Shown in pieces: positions 10,616 through 22,713 of a DNA stretch of 64,000 nucleotides; the first letter of the stretch is position 1, and every line of letters begins with the position of its first letter. The stretch is from contig ML681971.1 in assembly GCA_007922195.1 (NCBI GenBank), forward strand, positions 16,668,979 through 16,732,978. The letters are read 5' to 3'. Both the position numbers and the translations under genes were made by a program. The DNA comes from Podocnemis expansa (lineage: Eukaryota > Chordata > Testudines > Podocnemididae). The notes under the pieces are model-generated. The model ran no database searches, had not been told where the DNA came from, and saw only the letters and a program-made list of their open reading frames with translations.

Positions 10616-11608
10616 GACCCCATGAACTACAGCTGGTGCAAGTCAACACAACACCACCATTACTTTAATGGAACTATTCTGATTTACAACATCTGAGGAT
10701 AAAACCTTAGATATTTTCACACTGAGGCTTAGTAATTTATACATGAGCAGACACATTGCTATTGAATGGGGTTTTCATGCACCACACAAGTGTCATTCAT
10801 TGGGAAATGAAAGCAACTATTTCCTCACTAGTAAACAAAAACCACCTTTATTTAAATGCAAATGCCCAGTACCACTTACTTTAATATCTTGGAAGATTAC
10901 AAGCCATCTGTGGGCTAGTTTCCCTGACAGATACATTAATAACACACACATATCCTTTTGACCTTTACTTTTTGCGATAAAAGATAATAGCTTTTTAGAA
11001 ACAAAACACCCAGACCTGATTTTGATTTTACTTACACCAGTTTTACAAGTTATAACTTAGTTAAATTCACTATTTTTACTGTATGTTTATGCAAGTTTAA
11101 GGAAGCCTGCAAGGAGACCTCATCTCCACGCTTTATATCCCAATCAGAAGTCATCACAAAAACCTGTGGAAAAGTTTAGATCACACAGCAGAATATTACA
11201 CCATGTGATATTCCTGAATAAATATACTGCTTAGAATCATTCACATCTGACAATTTTGATCAAATACAGTGGCACTTAGACTTGAAGACTAGCTGTCATC
11301 ACCCCAAAAAATTCAACTGATGATCTGGTTTGAGAGTCTGTTGCTGCCTTATTTCTTATGGTTCCAAAATATTGATCATTCAGTCTTTTCCATCAAATGC
11401 AGAAAATGATTCTAGATATTGAGACTTGATATATTTAGGTTTTCGTTCTGGTCAGGGACTCAAATGAAAACTTACTGCCAGCCCCCTGAACAGATCAAAG
11501 TTCTGATTGCCTGCCTCTCTCAAAACGCCCACTGAAATTAGTAGGACATTGTACACACATATTATGAGCATGACCAGACCCAAACAAGTTCATACAAACT
11601 TAACACAT
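10616..11608. other. Intergenic downstream of TYW1, nothing recognised
   Basis: AT-rich sequence between the hAT cluster and the presumed TYW1 3' end; no repeat or exon recognised. Confidence 0.45.
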
Positions 11609-12383
11609 TTTATTGGGAGGCATGCCTTTTTAGGAAATATTAATTACACAAATCCAGGAAGCTGGAAGACACTTGGGCATGGTTTAACAGCTTCTTGCAA
11701 ACAGGAGAAATACAAGCACCTTATGACTTCCGTGGATACTCCGTACCTTGCTGGCGGGCCCTAGATTACTTTTTTAAATGTATAGCAAGAAGAATCTGTG
11801 TTTAACTATGCTGCTCCTAATCTTAGCTGTTGCCAGTGGCATGTTGTTCCTAACATAGTTCAGTCTTATAAAACCAGAGCTCCCATGGTTCATACCCACA
11901 GACAACCAAAGGAAGGGGACAGCTGCAGTGAAAACTTCTCTCCCTCTCATCCTTGCTGAAACAGAACATTTAAATGTTAAAAAAAAGAAGCAAACAGGCA
12001 CCACCAGCACTCTCCACTGCAGAGTCCAGCAACAACATAAAAAAGGTGCAACACCAAACTGTGTAGGCCACAAACAAGTACTTTTTAATTTTAAGGTCTA
12101 TACACAGAATAAAAATTACACAGCATCATGTCAATTATAATAAATTGTTTACATGGATCATCTGTATTAGACAAAAGTGTCTAAAATTTTAATTCGGGGC
12201 TAGAAGGAACAGAAGGGAAGAGGGTACAAAGGACATTTGCCTTCTTGTTGCTCTCAAGGGTTACGGTCATGTGCAAATATTCTGCATTCATGTTATGCCA
12301 TATTGGTAAAATAAAAATAACCCAAACAATGGCTATATCAGTTAGTTGCACAGTAATTCAGAGTGCCCCAGAGGTCAATGACA
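11609..12383 (-). other. TYW1: Probable TYW1 3' UTR with candidate poly(A) signals
   Basis: Sequence directly after the TYW1 stop codon. On the minus strand there is an ATTAAA at 12188-12193, another at 12084-12089 and a canonical AATAAA at 11609-11614. Which is used cannot be told from sequence; the AATAAA would give a UTR of about 0.8 kb. No repeat was recognised inside it, consistent with transcribed unique sequence. Confidence 0.5.
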
Positions 12384-12605
12384 TCAGCACCCTGAGATGT
12401 CCTTCGTTTTGTTCTTTCGCTGAAATCTAGTGTCCAAAGGATCAAAGCCCCTTTCTCTGGACCCAAACACTGCCCAGCCTGGTGTTTTTGCCACATAATC
12501 TGCTGCAGTGAAGGTCTTTGATCCCCTGCTCTTTTCATACTCCTGGACCAGCTCCTGAAAACAGTCATAGTCAATCCATGTGTACCATTCTCCATCTATC
12601 TTGAA
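12384..12605 (-). CDS. TYW1: TYW1 terminal coding exon (wyosine-formation C-terminus)
   Basis: Last coding exon of TYW1, the radical-SAM enzyme that condenses pyruvate carbons with N1-methylguanosine-37 of tRNA-Phe to give 4-demethylwyosine. Read on the minus strand, a long pyrimidine tract ending in CTTTCTAG is followed by an open frame of 73 codons and TGA at 12384-12386. The exon starts FKIDGEWYTWIDY, continues with FQELVQEYEKS, TFTAADYVAKTP and RGFDPLDTRFQRKN, and ends DISGC. This is the layout of the vertebrate TYW1 C-terminus (Wyosine_form region, with the W-x-T-W-I-D-Y signature). It joins in phase 0 to the exon at 30261-30428. No stop or frameshift is seen. Family assignment comes from recognition of the sequence, not a search. 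Confidence 0.95.
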   Translation of the reverse strand, partial: FKIDGEWYTWIDYDCFQELVQEYEKSRGSKTFTAADYVAKTPGWAVFGSRERGFDPLDTRFQRKNKTKDISGC

Positions 12606-14506
12606 CTAGAAAGAGGAAGAAAAAAAAAAAAAGAATGATCACGTCTGGGAATAACGAAGAGTACAAAAAAAGCCAAAACCAAAAACCACCACATGCACCC
12701 TGAATATACATTTAGCAAAGCTGACAAATTTATAGATACATTTTAAATTGGGTCATCAAACTTCCGCATTCTTATTCTCTACACACAGCGTTTCTCCTGG
12801 GGAAAAGAACCCATCCAAAAGTTAACATGTGATAATGACTGAATATGAACACCCATAGACAGTGGATTGTTCACTATCAATGGGAATACACTTTTTCCAA
12901 TTTACAACTTGAAGCTTGACACAAAGGTGGGACAGTGACTTTTCTTAAAGCTCTAGTTAAAACTGAGTTATCTACTGGCATATAGACTTCAGGAAGGTTT
13001 TCTTGCTTGTTTGCATTACGTGCAAGTCAAAAGTAAAGTGTACTTCAGATCCTGTCACTCAGTGCAGCCTCCTCAGAAGGAATACTTCATCCTATTCTTT
13101 TTGACTACACTTGAAAACCTAATTTGCAGCCATCTCAGCATTCACCTGAAGCATCATTCTTATCTGAAGAACACTGTTTCAAATGCTGAAAAAACTTTGT
13201 CGCTGCCTTGTATGTTAAAGAATGTTAGCAAGGTATCCCTGTTCTGATCATCCCATCAGAGTGACTGACTTGTGTAACAGCTGTCATCTTGATTGACAAA
13301 TTGAGGATTAAAATGAGTTCCTTCAGAGCTAAAAACCAAAAGCTGCCCCAGCTTCAGCAAAATAGCCAAGACTTGGTTGCTGGGAGCTATAACAACTCGT
13401 ATACTCTACAGATCAGCACAAAGGATGTGTAACATGCACTCGCCAGTGGGTTACGAAAGCAAGCTGTAGTACCAGCTCAGGGCATTCAAAACCACAGAAC
13501 AAACAGAAAGGAAAAAATGACAGACATGAATCTTTGTAAGAAACAGGTTTCTTCTTCAATAAGAAACAGGTTTCTTCTTCAATAACAAAGAGGACAGTGT
13601 CTAGGGAACAGAGAAAGGAAAAGAAGCTTAATTACATGAATTCTCTTCTTATGCAATGGGAATTTTAAGAATTGCTTATTTTGACAACTCTGTACTGCAT
13701 TTGCCTAATAAACCAGCTCTGCTAATTTAGCAACAGCCCTGACTGAATCCTCAATTAGGCTTTATCTGAGCTAAGTAAGTGCCTATTACACACCCCATCC
13801 AAGAACGACTGAGAACGTACTGGCTCTGGGGGGTTTAAAAATTGAATGTTATGCATTTAAATGGCATTTGACTTTGTGCCCAAGAGCTAAAAGCTTTTCG
13901 GTAGCAAAAAAAGCCAACATCAGCAACATCTGAAATAAAGTTTCCTAGTGTTAATATATTGGTGTCTATCTAATGAACTATGAAGAATATTTATATCAAC
14001 ATTCCTCAGCATAGTTCTCTAAGCCAAGACTGGAAAAATGCAAAGTCATAACTGCAAGGAATTACTTCACTGTAAAGCACCTTTTATTCAACATTTGCTC
14101 TACGGGTGTGATGAGCTGAAGGCCGTGTTTAAACGAGGTGTCATATCTATTGCTCTGCACACAGCTGACAAGTAAAGCAAACTGCAATTTTCGGAGACAA
14201 TATTTTTGTCTGTAAGGCAGTGGACTATTGGATAGCATACTACCCCTGGAGTGAGGAGATCTGGTTCTACACCCAGTGTTGTCCCCAGCATTGGACAAGC
14301 CATTTCACCTCTGTTGCACCCTCACACCCTTTGTCTGTCTTGCCTACTAATACTGAAAGCTGTTAAGCATAGGGACTCTCTTCCTGCGTCTTATGCTCCT
14401 CACACAATGGGGCCCTTCTCTTGGTTGAGGCCTGCAGATACAGTGGTGCTCATGGCTTGAAATGAAGAATGGGAATCAGGACTCCTGTAGTCTGTTTCAG
14501 AACACA
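12606..14506. other. TYW1 last intron, distal part
   Basis: Intron sequence starting with the pyrimidine tract of the last acceptor (12606-12630). It contains a 24-bp direct duplication (about 13534-13581, built on AAGAAACAGGTTTCTTC). Nothing else was recognised. Confidence 0.5.
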
Positions 14507-14714
14507 GCAGAATGCTGTTCCAGGAGCCACTATTTTTAGGGGCTCAGTGTTCCAGGCCCCCTAAAAATAGAAAATGGAGCCAAAACGCTGCATTCCAGGG
14601 CTCACCATTTAAAAATAGTAGGTCCCAGAAGCCAGTGTTCCAGCTCCATTTTCTATTTTTAGGGGCCAGAACAATGAGCCCCTAAAAATAGCAAGCCCCA
14701 GAACATCATTCTGC
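14507..14714. mobile_element. Foldback MITE with 75-bp inverted arms and MEF2-like motifs
   Basis: Arms at 14507-14581 and 14642-14714 are inverted copies at roughly 85% identity, starting GCAGAATG and ending with AAAATGGAGC. Each arm holds CTATTTTTAG and its complement CTAAAAATAG (14530-14539, 14561-14570, 14653-14662, 14682-14691); a fifth related site TTAAAAATAG lies in the 60-bp spacer (14609-14618). No target duplication was found at these edges. Non-coding. Confidence 0.75.
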
Positions 14715-14756
14715 CGCATTGGGCCAGGCAGGGAGTTCTAAAAACTCCACCCCACA

Positions 14757-14811
14757 GCCTGGTCTCACTGAGCATGCTCAGAAGCTCTGAGAATGCTCAG
14801 TGAGACCAGGC
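14757..14811. repeat. 55-bp near-perfect hairpin
   Basis: Arms 14757-14782 and 14786-14811 (26 nt each) are inverted complements with one mismatch, around a 3-nt loop. The arms start GCCTGGTCTCACTGAGCATG. It lies 42 bp from the foldback element and leads into a G-rich stretch (14815-14985). It could be a transposon end structure. Confidence 0.85.
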
Positions 14812-17800
14812 TCTAGGCCAAAGCCTCAGCCTGGGCAGGTCCCCTCGCCACGGCAGCCAGGTAAAGGATGTAGGTGTGGGGGAGCAGGAGCTGGGGTGGG
14901 GCGCTGGCATGTGTGGGGCAGGAGGTGGGGTAGGGGGAGACGTTTAGGGGGCAGAAGCTGGGGTGCAGGAGGGGCCCACTAAATTATACTTTAACCTCTG
15001 GTCTGTTTGTAGCTCACTTTGACTCTTGTGGCTTCGTGCAAGAAACAACTTCTTTGCGCCTTACTCCCCAGCATGTCAGCTAGTATCATGCTCATCTATC
15101 CTTATGGGAATGAGTGAGATATTTAAAGACTAAAAAGAGCCTTGAGCCTCTCAAATGACAGTTACGGGAGTTCATAAACTCTAACAGGACTCCAAAATAT
15201 GTTGGCACACGATATACACACACAGTATTTAGAGAGAGAACCAAGACATGGATTGTCATTTGCAGCCTTAAATATGTGATATAGTGAAAGTGAACTGTTT
15301 AACACGTGATGAATTAGTTTCCCTAACTATAGGAGGAACTCCATACAAATGGAATTGATCAAAGTCATAATGGGCAACCTAGTGAACAGTGACTGAAGAC
15401 CATATAAAATAGTTGAGACCTGAATCCAATTCAGCATATGGTAATTCAGCAAACCTACCTTCTTGCAGATCAATGAGATGCTTTTACCTTGGGGGGGGGG
15501 GGTGGAGCGGAGTGTTGGAAAAAAGGCCTTGAAATCAATTTTTGAACAGTATTCAGCAGCTGAAGAACTTTGTACCCACTACCACAATGAGAAAAACTGC
15601 TATACATGGGCCATCAATTCAAGATTAAGCAAAGATATAGATTAAAAGGTAAAGCAACAGGCCAGGCAGAAGACTACTTCTCTAATTAGCTAGATTCTTA
15701 AATTGGTAATGACAGGGGAATTTTGCATATTGGAAGGATCAACAGAATTGCCACAGAACTCAACTCAGATGTCTGCACTGACAAGCTATTCAACAGTACT
15801 TCAGTTTCACCAGCACTTAGTGTAACATGAATATGCTGGTGAAAAAGAAATTAAACTCATCAATGGCTAACATTCATGTCATTGTCTTCATGATGTACAA
15901 CAGCTGTTCCAGAAACAGAACTCCTCTGTCATTCAACTTCTTCAAGGACAACTCCCTCTTTTGATAATTAAAATGAGCTTTGGAAAAAAAAAAATCAGAA
16001 GTTGTTTGTTTTTTAAATAACAACTTAACTTTTCTCAGTACACTGTTGTGTTGTATCGCATTACTGTGACAGTTCTAAGAGGACCCTAAAGCATACAAGA
16101 AAGATAACTGGAGGAACAAAAGCAATTTGTCCAGCACTAGTCTCATATGGGCTATTTTTGTCACGAAGGATCAGAATTCTTGCAATTCGAGAAAAACGTC
16201 AAGGCGCACAATCCCCTTAATAAAACCAGAAGGTATTCATGGCTGACTGTAATTAGGCAAAGTATCAATTTGCTTCATCTCATATGCAGGTTCTGGAAGG
16301 TGTGTTTGAGGACTGCTTGTATACAAATGGCATTGGAAACCACGGAATCCAATACTATTACCCAATAGGACAATACATATTGTAAAGAAACCAGGTGAGG
16401 ACCTGAAGCCAAGCCCTTATCAGAGCTCAAGTTAAAAGGGGCCGAACAGCAAAAACTTCATAGAGCAACAAAGGGAGTGAGCAAGAAATAAATAAGACCA
16501 GAAAATATAGCTGGGATTCCTCGTACTACAATAACGATTAAAGACCATACATGACAAGTGCGCAAAGTACTTAAAAACCTAGGTAAAAATGAGGAGTTAC
16601 TTTTAATTGAGCAACCCCAGCCTCAGGGAAAGGAAGAAACTTAACAAGTCAAGGTCAGGTGAGTTGGGGAAGTTCACATCCAACTCCAAGCAAAAGTTAG
16701 GCACTCATCACAGAATCAAAAATTCACTCTCTCTGGGCACCTGCTTTTCTACATAAATGAAATTCCAAAGCAACATCCCATGAACTCAAACTAAACTTTC
16801 TCCCAAGGGTCTCTCCCCTTCAGGACCTGTATTGACTGTTATAAATCCCTCTCTGAACTACAGCTAGCTAATCCAAAAAGTCTGGCCAAAGATGCAGGCT
16901 GTTTATGCTAATTAAGGGGGCTTGAGGCAAACCCTGAACTCTTAATTTAGATTTTAAACTAAGCAGTTTACATCTTCGCATGTGTATGTATAGCTCTAGG
17001 CACAATGGGGTCTTAAACCTGACCGGGATCCTTTACAGCCTCTTAAAATCATCATTGTTCAGCTGCCATGTGAACAATCAAACTAAGATTCTATGGTAGT
17101 CTCTCACAAAAGCTGATTAAGTATATTAAATGCTGTAATGCAACAGCAATGTGGATGTTAAAAGTTAATCTTTAAACTGTGTCATGGAAACCAATTATTT
17201 CCTCCATGGCAATAAAATCAGACAAACTATGGAGAAGGGGACATCAACAGCTTCAGCTGTCTATGCAGATACACTAACTGAAGTTCAAAATTTTATAAAC
17301 ATTCTCCAGCTAACAAGAAGTTTTAAGACCTCCTATAGTATTTCCACGCCCACATGAACAACACAAAGATAAGGTTAAAAACTAGTGTTATTTCACAGGC
17401 CAAAATAGCTGGTATTTGTATGGAATTTTTCACTGCTCACTCCTTTAAGACTGAAAAATTACAACGTTATCAGCCAGCTCAGTAATTATAAAAAACCCCA
17501 AAGGCTATATGAGACTGCCTTTTCCAACCATCTCTAAAATTAAGTCAATGAAGAGTAAAAACTCACCCCCCTTTCTGGGATTTGGCTTTATTAACAGTGA
17601 TGTCATAGAAAGACCAGCTCAGGCTCAACTGCTCTATCATCTCCTATTTCAGGGATGCTTCACCCACACTCTAGATCCTTTTCCTCTATTTGATATAAGC
17701 ATATTTATACCCCTTTCAGCATGATAGTGATTGCTTGTCTTCTTCTAGGAAGCTATTCCCTCAAACTCAGTATTCACCAGAGTCCACAACATTCTTTCCC

Positions 17801-17850
17801 AGCAAGGTATATGGAGTGACCAATATGAAGCTCATTGAAGTGACTGGTGA
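14812..17850. other. TYW1 last intron, mostly unrecognised
   Basis: Begins with G-rich sequence to about 14985, probably part of the same insertion as the foldback. A poly-G run lies at 15491-15502. The rest is AT-rich intron without recognised repeats or exons. Confidence 0.45.
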
Positions 17851-17852
17851 CA

Positions 17853-17960
17853 AGTTCCAGAGAGGTAGCCATATTAGTCCATGTACAGCAAAACCAGTGA
17901 GAGTCCTGTGACACCTTAGAGACTAACAAATTTCTTCAAGCATAATTTTTCTTGGGTTCC
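17853..17960 (-). repeat. Penelope-type 3' tail fragment
   Basis: Plus-strand AGAGGTAGCCATATTAGTCC, then AGTCCTGTGACACCTTAGAG and ACTAACAAATTTCTTCAAGC is the standard tail. On the minus strand the stem-loop GGGTTGGAACCC followed by GAAA is kept, but the CTGATGA box has decayed to CTAACAA. Confidence 0.7.
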
Positions 17961-20870
17961 AACCCACTTTGTTAGATATAGGAGGCTCGTTTTTGCAGTG
18001 CATGGGAGTCTTTCCATTCATTTCAACCAGCTTTGGATCACGCCTGAGGGGAAAGGTTGATGACGGAGGGTGGTCATTTCAGGCAAACACTGATAGTACA
18101 TCGTGCTGTGATGTTGACTATTTTGTTTATGTACCCCCAACTGAAGTGTACCCAACATCATTTAAAAAGGTATTATCTTCCAGAATACCGCCTTCATGTG
18201 ATTTCCTTATGCTGAAAATAAGAGTAGGATATTTCAGAAAACTGAATATTCTTGAAGGAACACACAGATTAAAATGTGGAAAACAGTAAATTGCTGCACT
18301 GCATATTTGTCTCAACAGTGCTTGCATAAGCGATTTTTACTAACTAACGTATAAAGAATTTACACTGGAGATAATATAATATAGTAGTACAATAACTACA
18401 TTCCATCAGACAGGCATAATTGCAGAGCAATAAAAGGCTCAAGTGATTTATATGGCAGAATATAATATACAAGAGAAACAAAGACTGATATGAAATGTTA
18501 AAGCTGAAAAATGTAAGTCAGCCAAAAATCAATTAGTTTCTTCTAATAAGGATGACACTGTAGTCTCTTCTGAGGAATGTGTATTAAAATGAAAGAATAA
18601 GGTCTTTCTTCATCCATTCACTTTGGCAGTTCTGTATATACCAAACCAGGAAAAGGGAATAGACTCTGGGCAGAATAAGAAGTTAAAAACCATAACGGTG
18701 TAGGGAAGCCCACTGCAGTTGCAATCTGGGTTTTACCCTTTCGGGAGCTATAATCCTGGGCTAAAAGGACATAACCCTTATGAAGGGAGTGGTAATTAGC
18801 TGCCCCACCCATTTCTCTCATTAGGGTCTCTTCAACTTGAAGACTGTCTGAACAGCTGAACTGGAAAGGGCTATATGACATATAATTCTTTCCACTATTG
18901 AATTATCTACAACAAGCATGTTGTTTCGTTTATGCCCCAAACTGAGGTCAAATGGAGGAGTTTAACTACACAGCAATTCTTCATACTACCAACAGGGAAA
19001 AACAGGTCATTATTTTTTTCCATCAGTTACTCTAATGATCTCAACATACATCATTTTACATATTCCAAAGGGGAAGCCGTGTCTCCAAAAAAGCAATGGT
19101 CATACACAAATCTCTTTTAGACTACATAAAAATAACTGTACAAGAAAAGGTAATGCATGCTTCAGTAGAATTGCTTTGCAACATAAACTGCTCCTATATT
19201 GGCAGGAAAGTGGACTGGATGATGAAGAAGAGCTTTTTCATCTGTAGCTTTTAGGATTTTAAAATCAAATTTTCAACCAACATTTTTCTGGTTTGTCAAC
19301 AGCACTGCACAATAAGAGAGAATATTTTACAAGCATATATTTAAGGGCATGCTTTTTAAGACTGACAGACCCAAATTTAATTCTAGTTACCATCTTCCTT
19401 CTGCTTCATCCACCCATTTCAAAATAATAAATGAAAATTTACTCTCCCACAGCCAACTATCAGACAGTCAAAAACTACTCGGTTTCAAAATGAAGGACTC
19501 CAAGAGCATTAACATTGCAGCTTCTTACAATACATAAGTTCAGAAAATGGGCTTGTTGAGTCTCCAAACATGCAACCACATGTTTCTGTCCCCAATGCTT
19601 TCCCAGGCTCCTCCACACAATTATGAGCCAGCTAAGAACTCAACTTGATGTAAATGCTGTCTCAAGGTAACATTATCTCTTTCCTTCTCTGGAAGGTGCA
19701 CAGAAACTGGGAGAGTTAATGGAGGTTCCGTGTTTTTGCTTTTGGATCACCCAGCCCAGAGCCAGGATTTCAGCCTGCAAATGGTTTTGGGAGGGACTGT
19801 GCACACTTATCTACTGGTACAAAAACTTTTAACAAATAATGACTATCTATAGAAGTGCTGTATTTTGGGCCTGCAAACCTTGAGAATGTCCCTATGGTCC
19901 TATTAGTACTATCATTTGATTAAACATTTACAAAAAAATGATCCTCCACTACCACGTGAGCGTTACCTGTCTAAAACATAGGACATATCTTCAAAGTAAT
20001 GGCTACAAATAACCCTTACATGCTCCATATTTTTGGTAGTTTCCTTCAAATGATTACTTACTGAGCTTAAAAAGTTATAATTCCATTAAACAAAAAAAAA
20101 ATGTTCCTAGGAAGATAGAGTAAAAATGTGTGCACATAGCTTAGTTGCTTTTTTAGTTGCAGAAATTCTTGCAACTTAAAAACGCATCATACAGCCTGTA
20201 GCAACACTAGCACCTCAAATTAGATGCTCACACTCATTACAAGTGGTCATCTAACTTGATCGGTACCATGGACACACACCAAAATGCTTTACATCTAAAA
20301 TGTTGTTTCAAAATATTTAGAGAATGCATTTGTAGCAGCAGTATGGCTCTCTGTAGCATCCCAGTCAGAACGACTATTATACAAGAGCCAAAATAAACTC
20401 ATGTTTTGTCAACTAAGCACAACGCTCTTCTCCCAAAACACCAGCATCAACAGGTGGTTTCTTCTAGGCTAGCGTAAGCTGCACTCCATCAATTGACCAT
20501 TTGGTAGCAGAGAAGGCAAGGACTGCTGGCCGTTTTCTCCTCCGCCTCCACACTTAATTTTTTTCATAGAGACCCAGTGTATTAGCTCTGCTGTCAACTA
20601 GCTCTCTGCAAGACTAGACAGCACTAAAATGCTCATTGTATCAGAGACTGCTGAAATATATTAATTCTCTGATGCCATGGCACCAGGCTTACAAAGATTC
20701 TGCATGTACCATATTTGTGCACATAATATACTGATGCATAAACTGTGATAAGACACACTGCATATAACAGAATGCCATGCAATGGCTACTGACAGATGTG
20801 TGGGAAGCAGCAGTTGGAAGTTACTCAAATACCACTATGATGGGATGCATTGCAAAAAGCTATACAACCA
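17961..20870. other. TYW1 last intron, nothing recognised
   Basis: AT-rich intron. Short open frames (for example 17969-18289) have no splice context or family resemblance. Confidence 0.45.
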
Positions 20871-20874
20871 AACA

Positions 20875-20990
20875 GATCTGGGTCCAGTCAAGGCTCTGTC
20901 ACTGGCTGCACATCATATCAATTGTCCACACCTGGTTTTCCCCATCTCTAAAATGGGAATATTATTGCCACCTCCACGTTCCCTCCAATG
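20875..20990 (+). repeat. MIR-like SINE fragment
   Basis: GGCTCTGTCACTGGCTG, then CTGGTTTTCCCCATCTCTAAA, with AAATGGGAATATTATTGCC following, is the MIR core order (last exon-like match is the cytosine-rich run before AAATGGG). Divergent, both ends indistinct. Confidence 0.55.
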
Positions 20991-21939
20991 GCTTCTTAAC
21001 TCAAAAGTTCAAGACATCCATGTTCCTCAGACAAAGTAGCCATGTAAGTGCAAAATAAATAGCAAACTTCTATGATATTAAGAGTTATGGCCACTTTATT
21101 TACTTATCTAGTGCACTTCAGGGCAACAGTTTTATGCCACTGCCTTTGCACCACTTCAGCATAAAACATCCTTCATTCTCATTACTGAGTGCATTGAGGA
21201 AAATTCTTAAACGAGGTTAGTTGGGGGAAAAAAATCAATGAGTTTTCTCCTGCAACTTTCCAGCCTCGGTTCCTTAATTTAAATGGATGACAGTGAGATA
21301 TCTTAATAAAACAGCACTTATTCACTCACAAAGTAGCATTAAACAGATTAAACATAATAGGAGTGCACAGTATTATATTATGCAAATTCTCATAACAAGG
21401 CTATTTTCACCATCTGCCAATAGATCTCTCTCTGAATCAACTTGAATAATTAAGTTATTATGGACTGTTTCTTTACCTAACTATCGAAGGTTTTAAACAA
21501 ACTTTTGTGGATGGCAGGACTGATATGAAACCAATAGTCAACTGAATTCCAGTATGGTCATGCACCCCTTCCTCTAACTCAGAGGGCTTCTTAATTGCTA
21601 GTTTTAACTTTAAGTTATGTGAGACACAAACAGGATTCAGATATGAATCAAGTCACATTGATGTGGCATGGAATGTTAAAAATACATGGGACATGTGATT
21701 ATGAGAATTTTACCCCATACCATACCCTAGGGGTAAAACAAAATCATGTATCAGCACTGACGGCTAGAGAATAATGTTAGTGGCACACAACTATAGCCTT
21801 CCCGAAATCTGAAAAATCTTATCTATGAAAAGACAATGACACAAAAGATTTATATTTTCCCTTCACCTGCCATTCTTTCTCCACAAATACCCTACTTACA
21901 TGCCCAGTGATTTTTTAACCCCCTTTAAGAGCATGATCA

Positions 21940-22064
21940 CCAGTTGAAGGCAGTCAGAGCATCATTCAAAATCAGCATTCATCAAGTTTTATACATTTAA
22001 TTTGCTACTGCACTTTCTGAAAGAATGAAGCCCTGTAATATGACATTTATACCACCCTCAGTAG
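21940..22064. repeat. Diverged duplicate pair, copy 1
   Basis: Resembles 22590-22713 over about 120 bp, including ACCAGTTGAAGG, GTTTTATACATTTAATTTG, CTGAAAGAATGAAG and CCTCAGTAG. Family unknown. Confidence 0.55.
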
Positions 22065-22589
22065 TGGCATAATGCCATCTACTCATGAGATCTTTCATTT
22101 GTAATTTATTAGCTGCTATTTATTAAGTCTCATCTCATGCAGATTATTCTAAATTAAACATGTATTATTGGAGAGTTTGGTTTATTTATTTATTTAATAA
22201 TTCTTACCAGCTTCACTATGGAACAGCCCACTGACTGATTAAGCCTCAGATACACCCAGACAGTTTTAATTCTAATGGATGAAAAATGGATTACTTCAGA
22301 GGAACCATGGTGCCCTATTTAATAACTAACAGACCAAGGACAGCAGAGCTAACCTCATATTTTGAGAGTGACACTAGAGAGATTCACAGGAACATGTAGT
22401 TACAAACCCAGCCCTGCAATAACATGGTTGCTGATGGGTTAGGAAGCTATATGATTCTTTCTGTCTGCTGTAAACACGGGCATGTTTTATAACTGGTTCC
22501 AGTTTATGGCGGTAGCAGCTCAGTTCTCCTGTCACCATGCAACCAGTGGAGTTACACTGATGTCAAACAAGCATAAGCAAGAAAAGAAA

Positions 22590-22713
22590 CCAGTTTAAGG
22601 CCATCAGAGCATGCCTGAAAATTAGCATTAATTGTTTTATACATTGGATTTGGTATTTTACTTCCTGAAAGAATAAAAACCCTAAAATGCAATATCTATA
22701 TTAACCTCAGCAG
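22590..22713. repeat. Diverged duplicate pair, copy 2
   Basis: Same orientation as 21940-22064, about 650 bp further on; ACCAGTTTAAGG, GTTTTATACATTGGATTTG, CTGAAAGAATAAAA and CCTCAGCAG align by eye at roughly three quarters identity. Either an old local duplication or two copies of an undocumented repeat. Confidence 0.55.

Noticed and set aside
13534..13581. 24-bp tandem duplication as a CRISPR-like or regulatory array
   Set aside because: Only two copies without a spacer; a simple local duplication.
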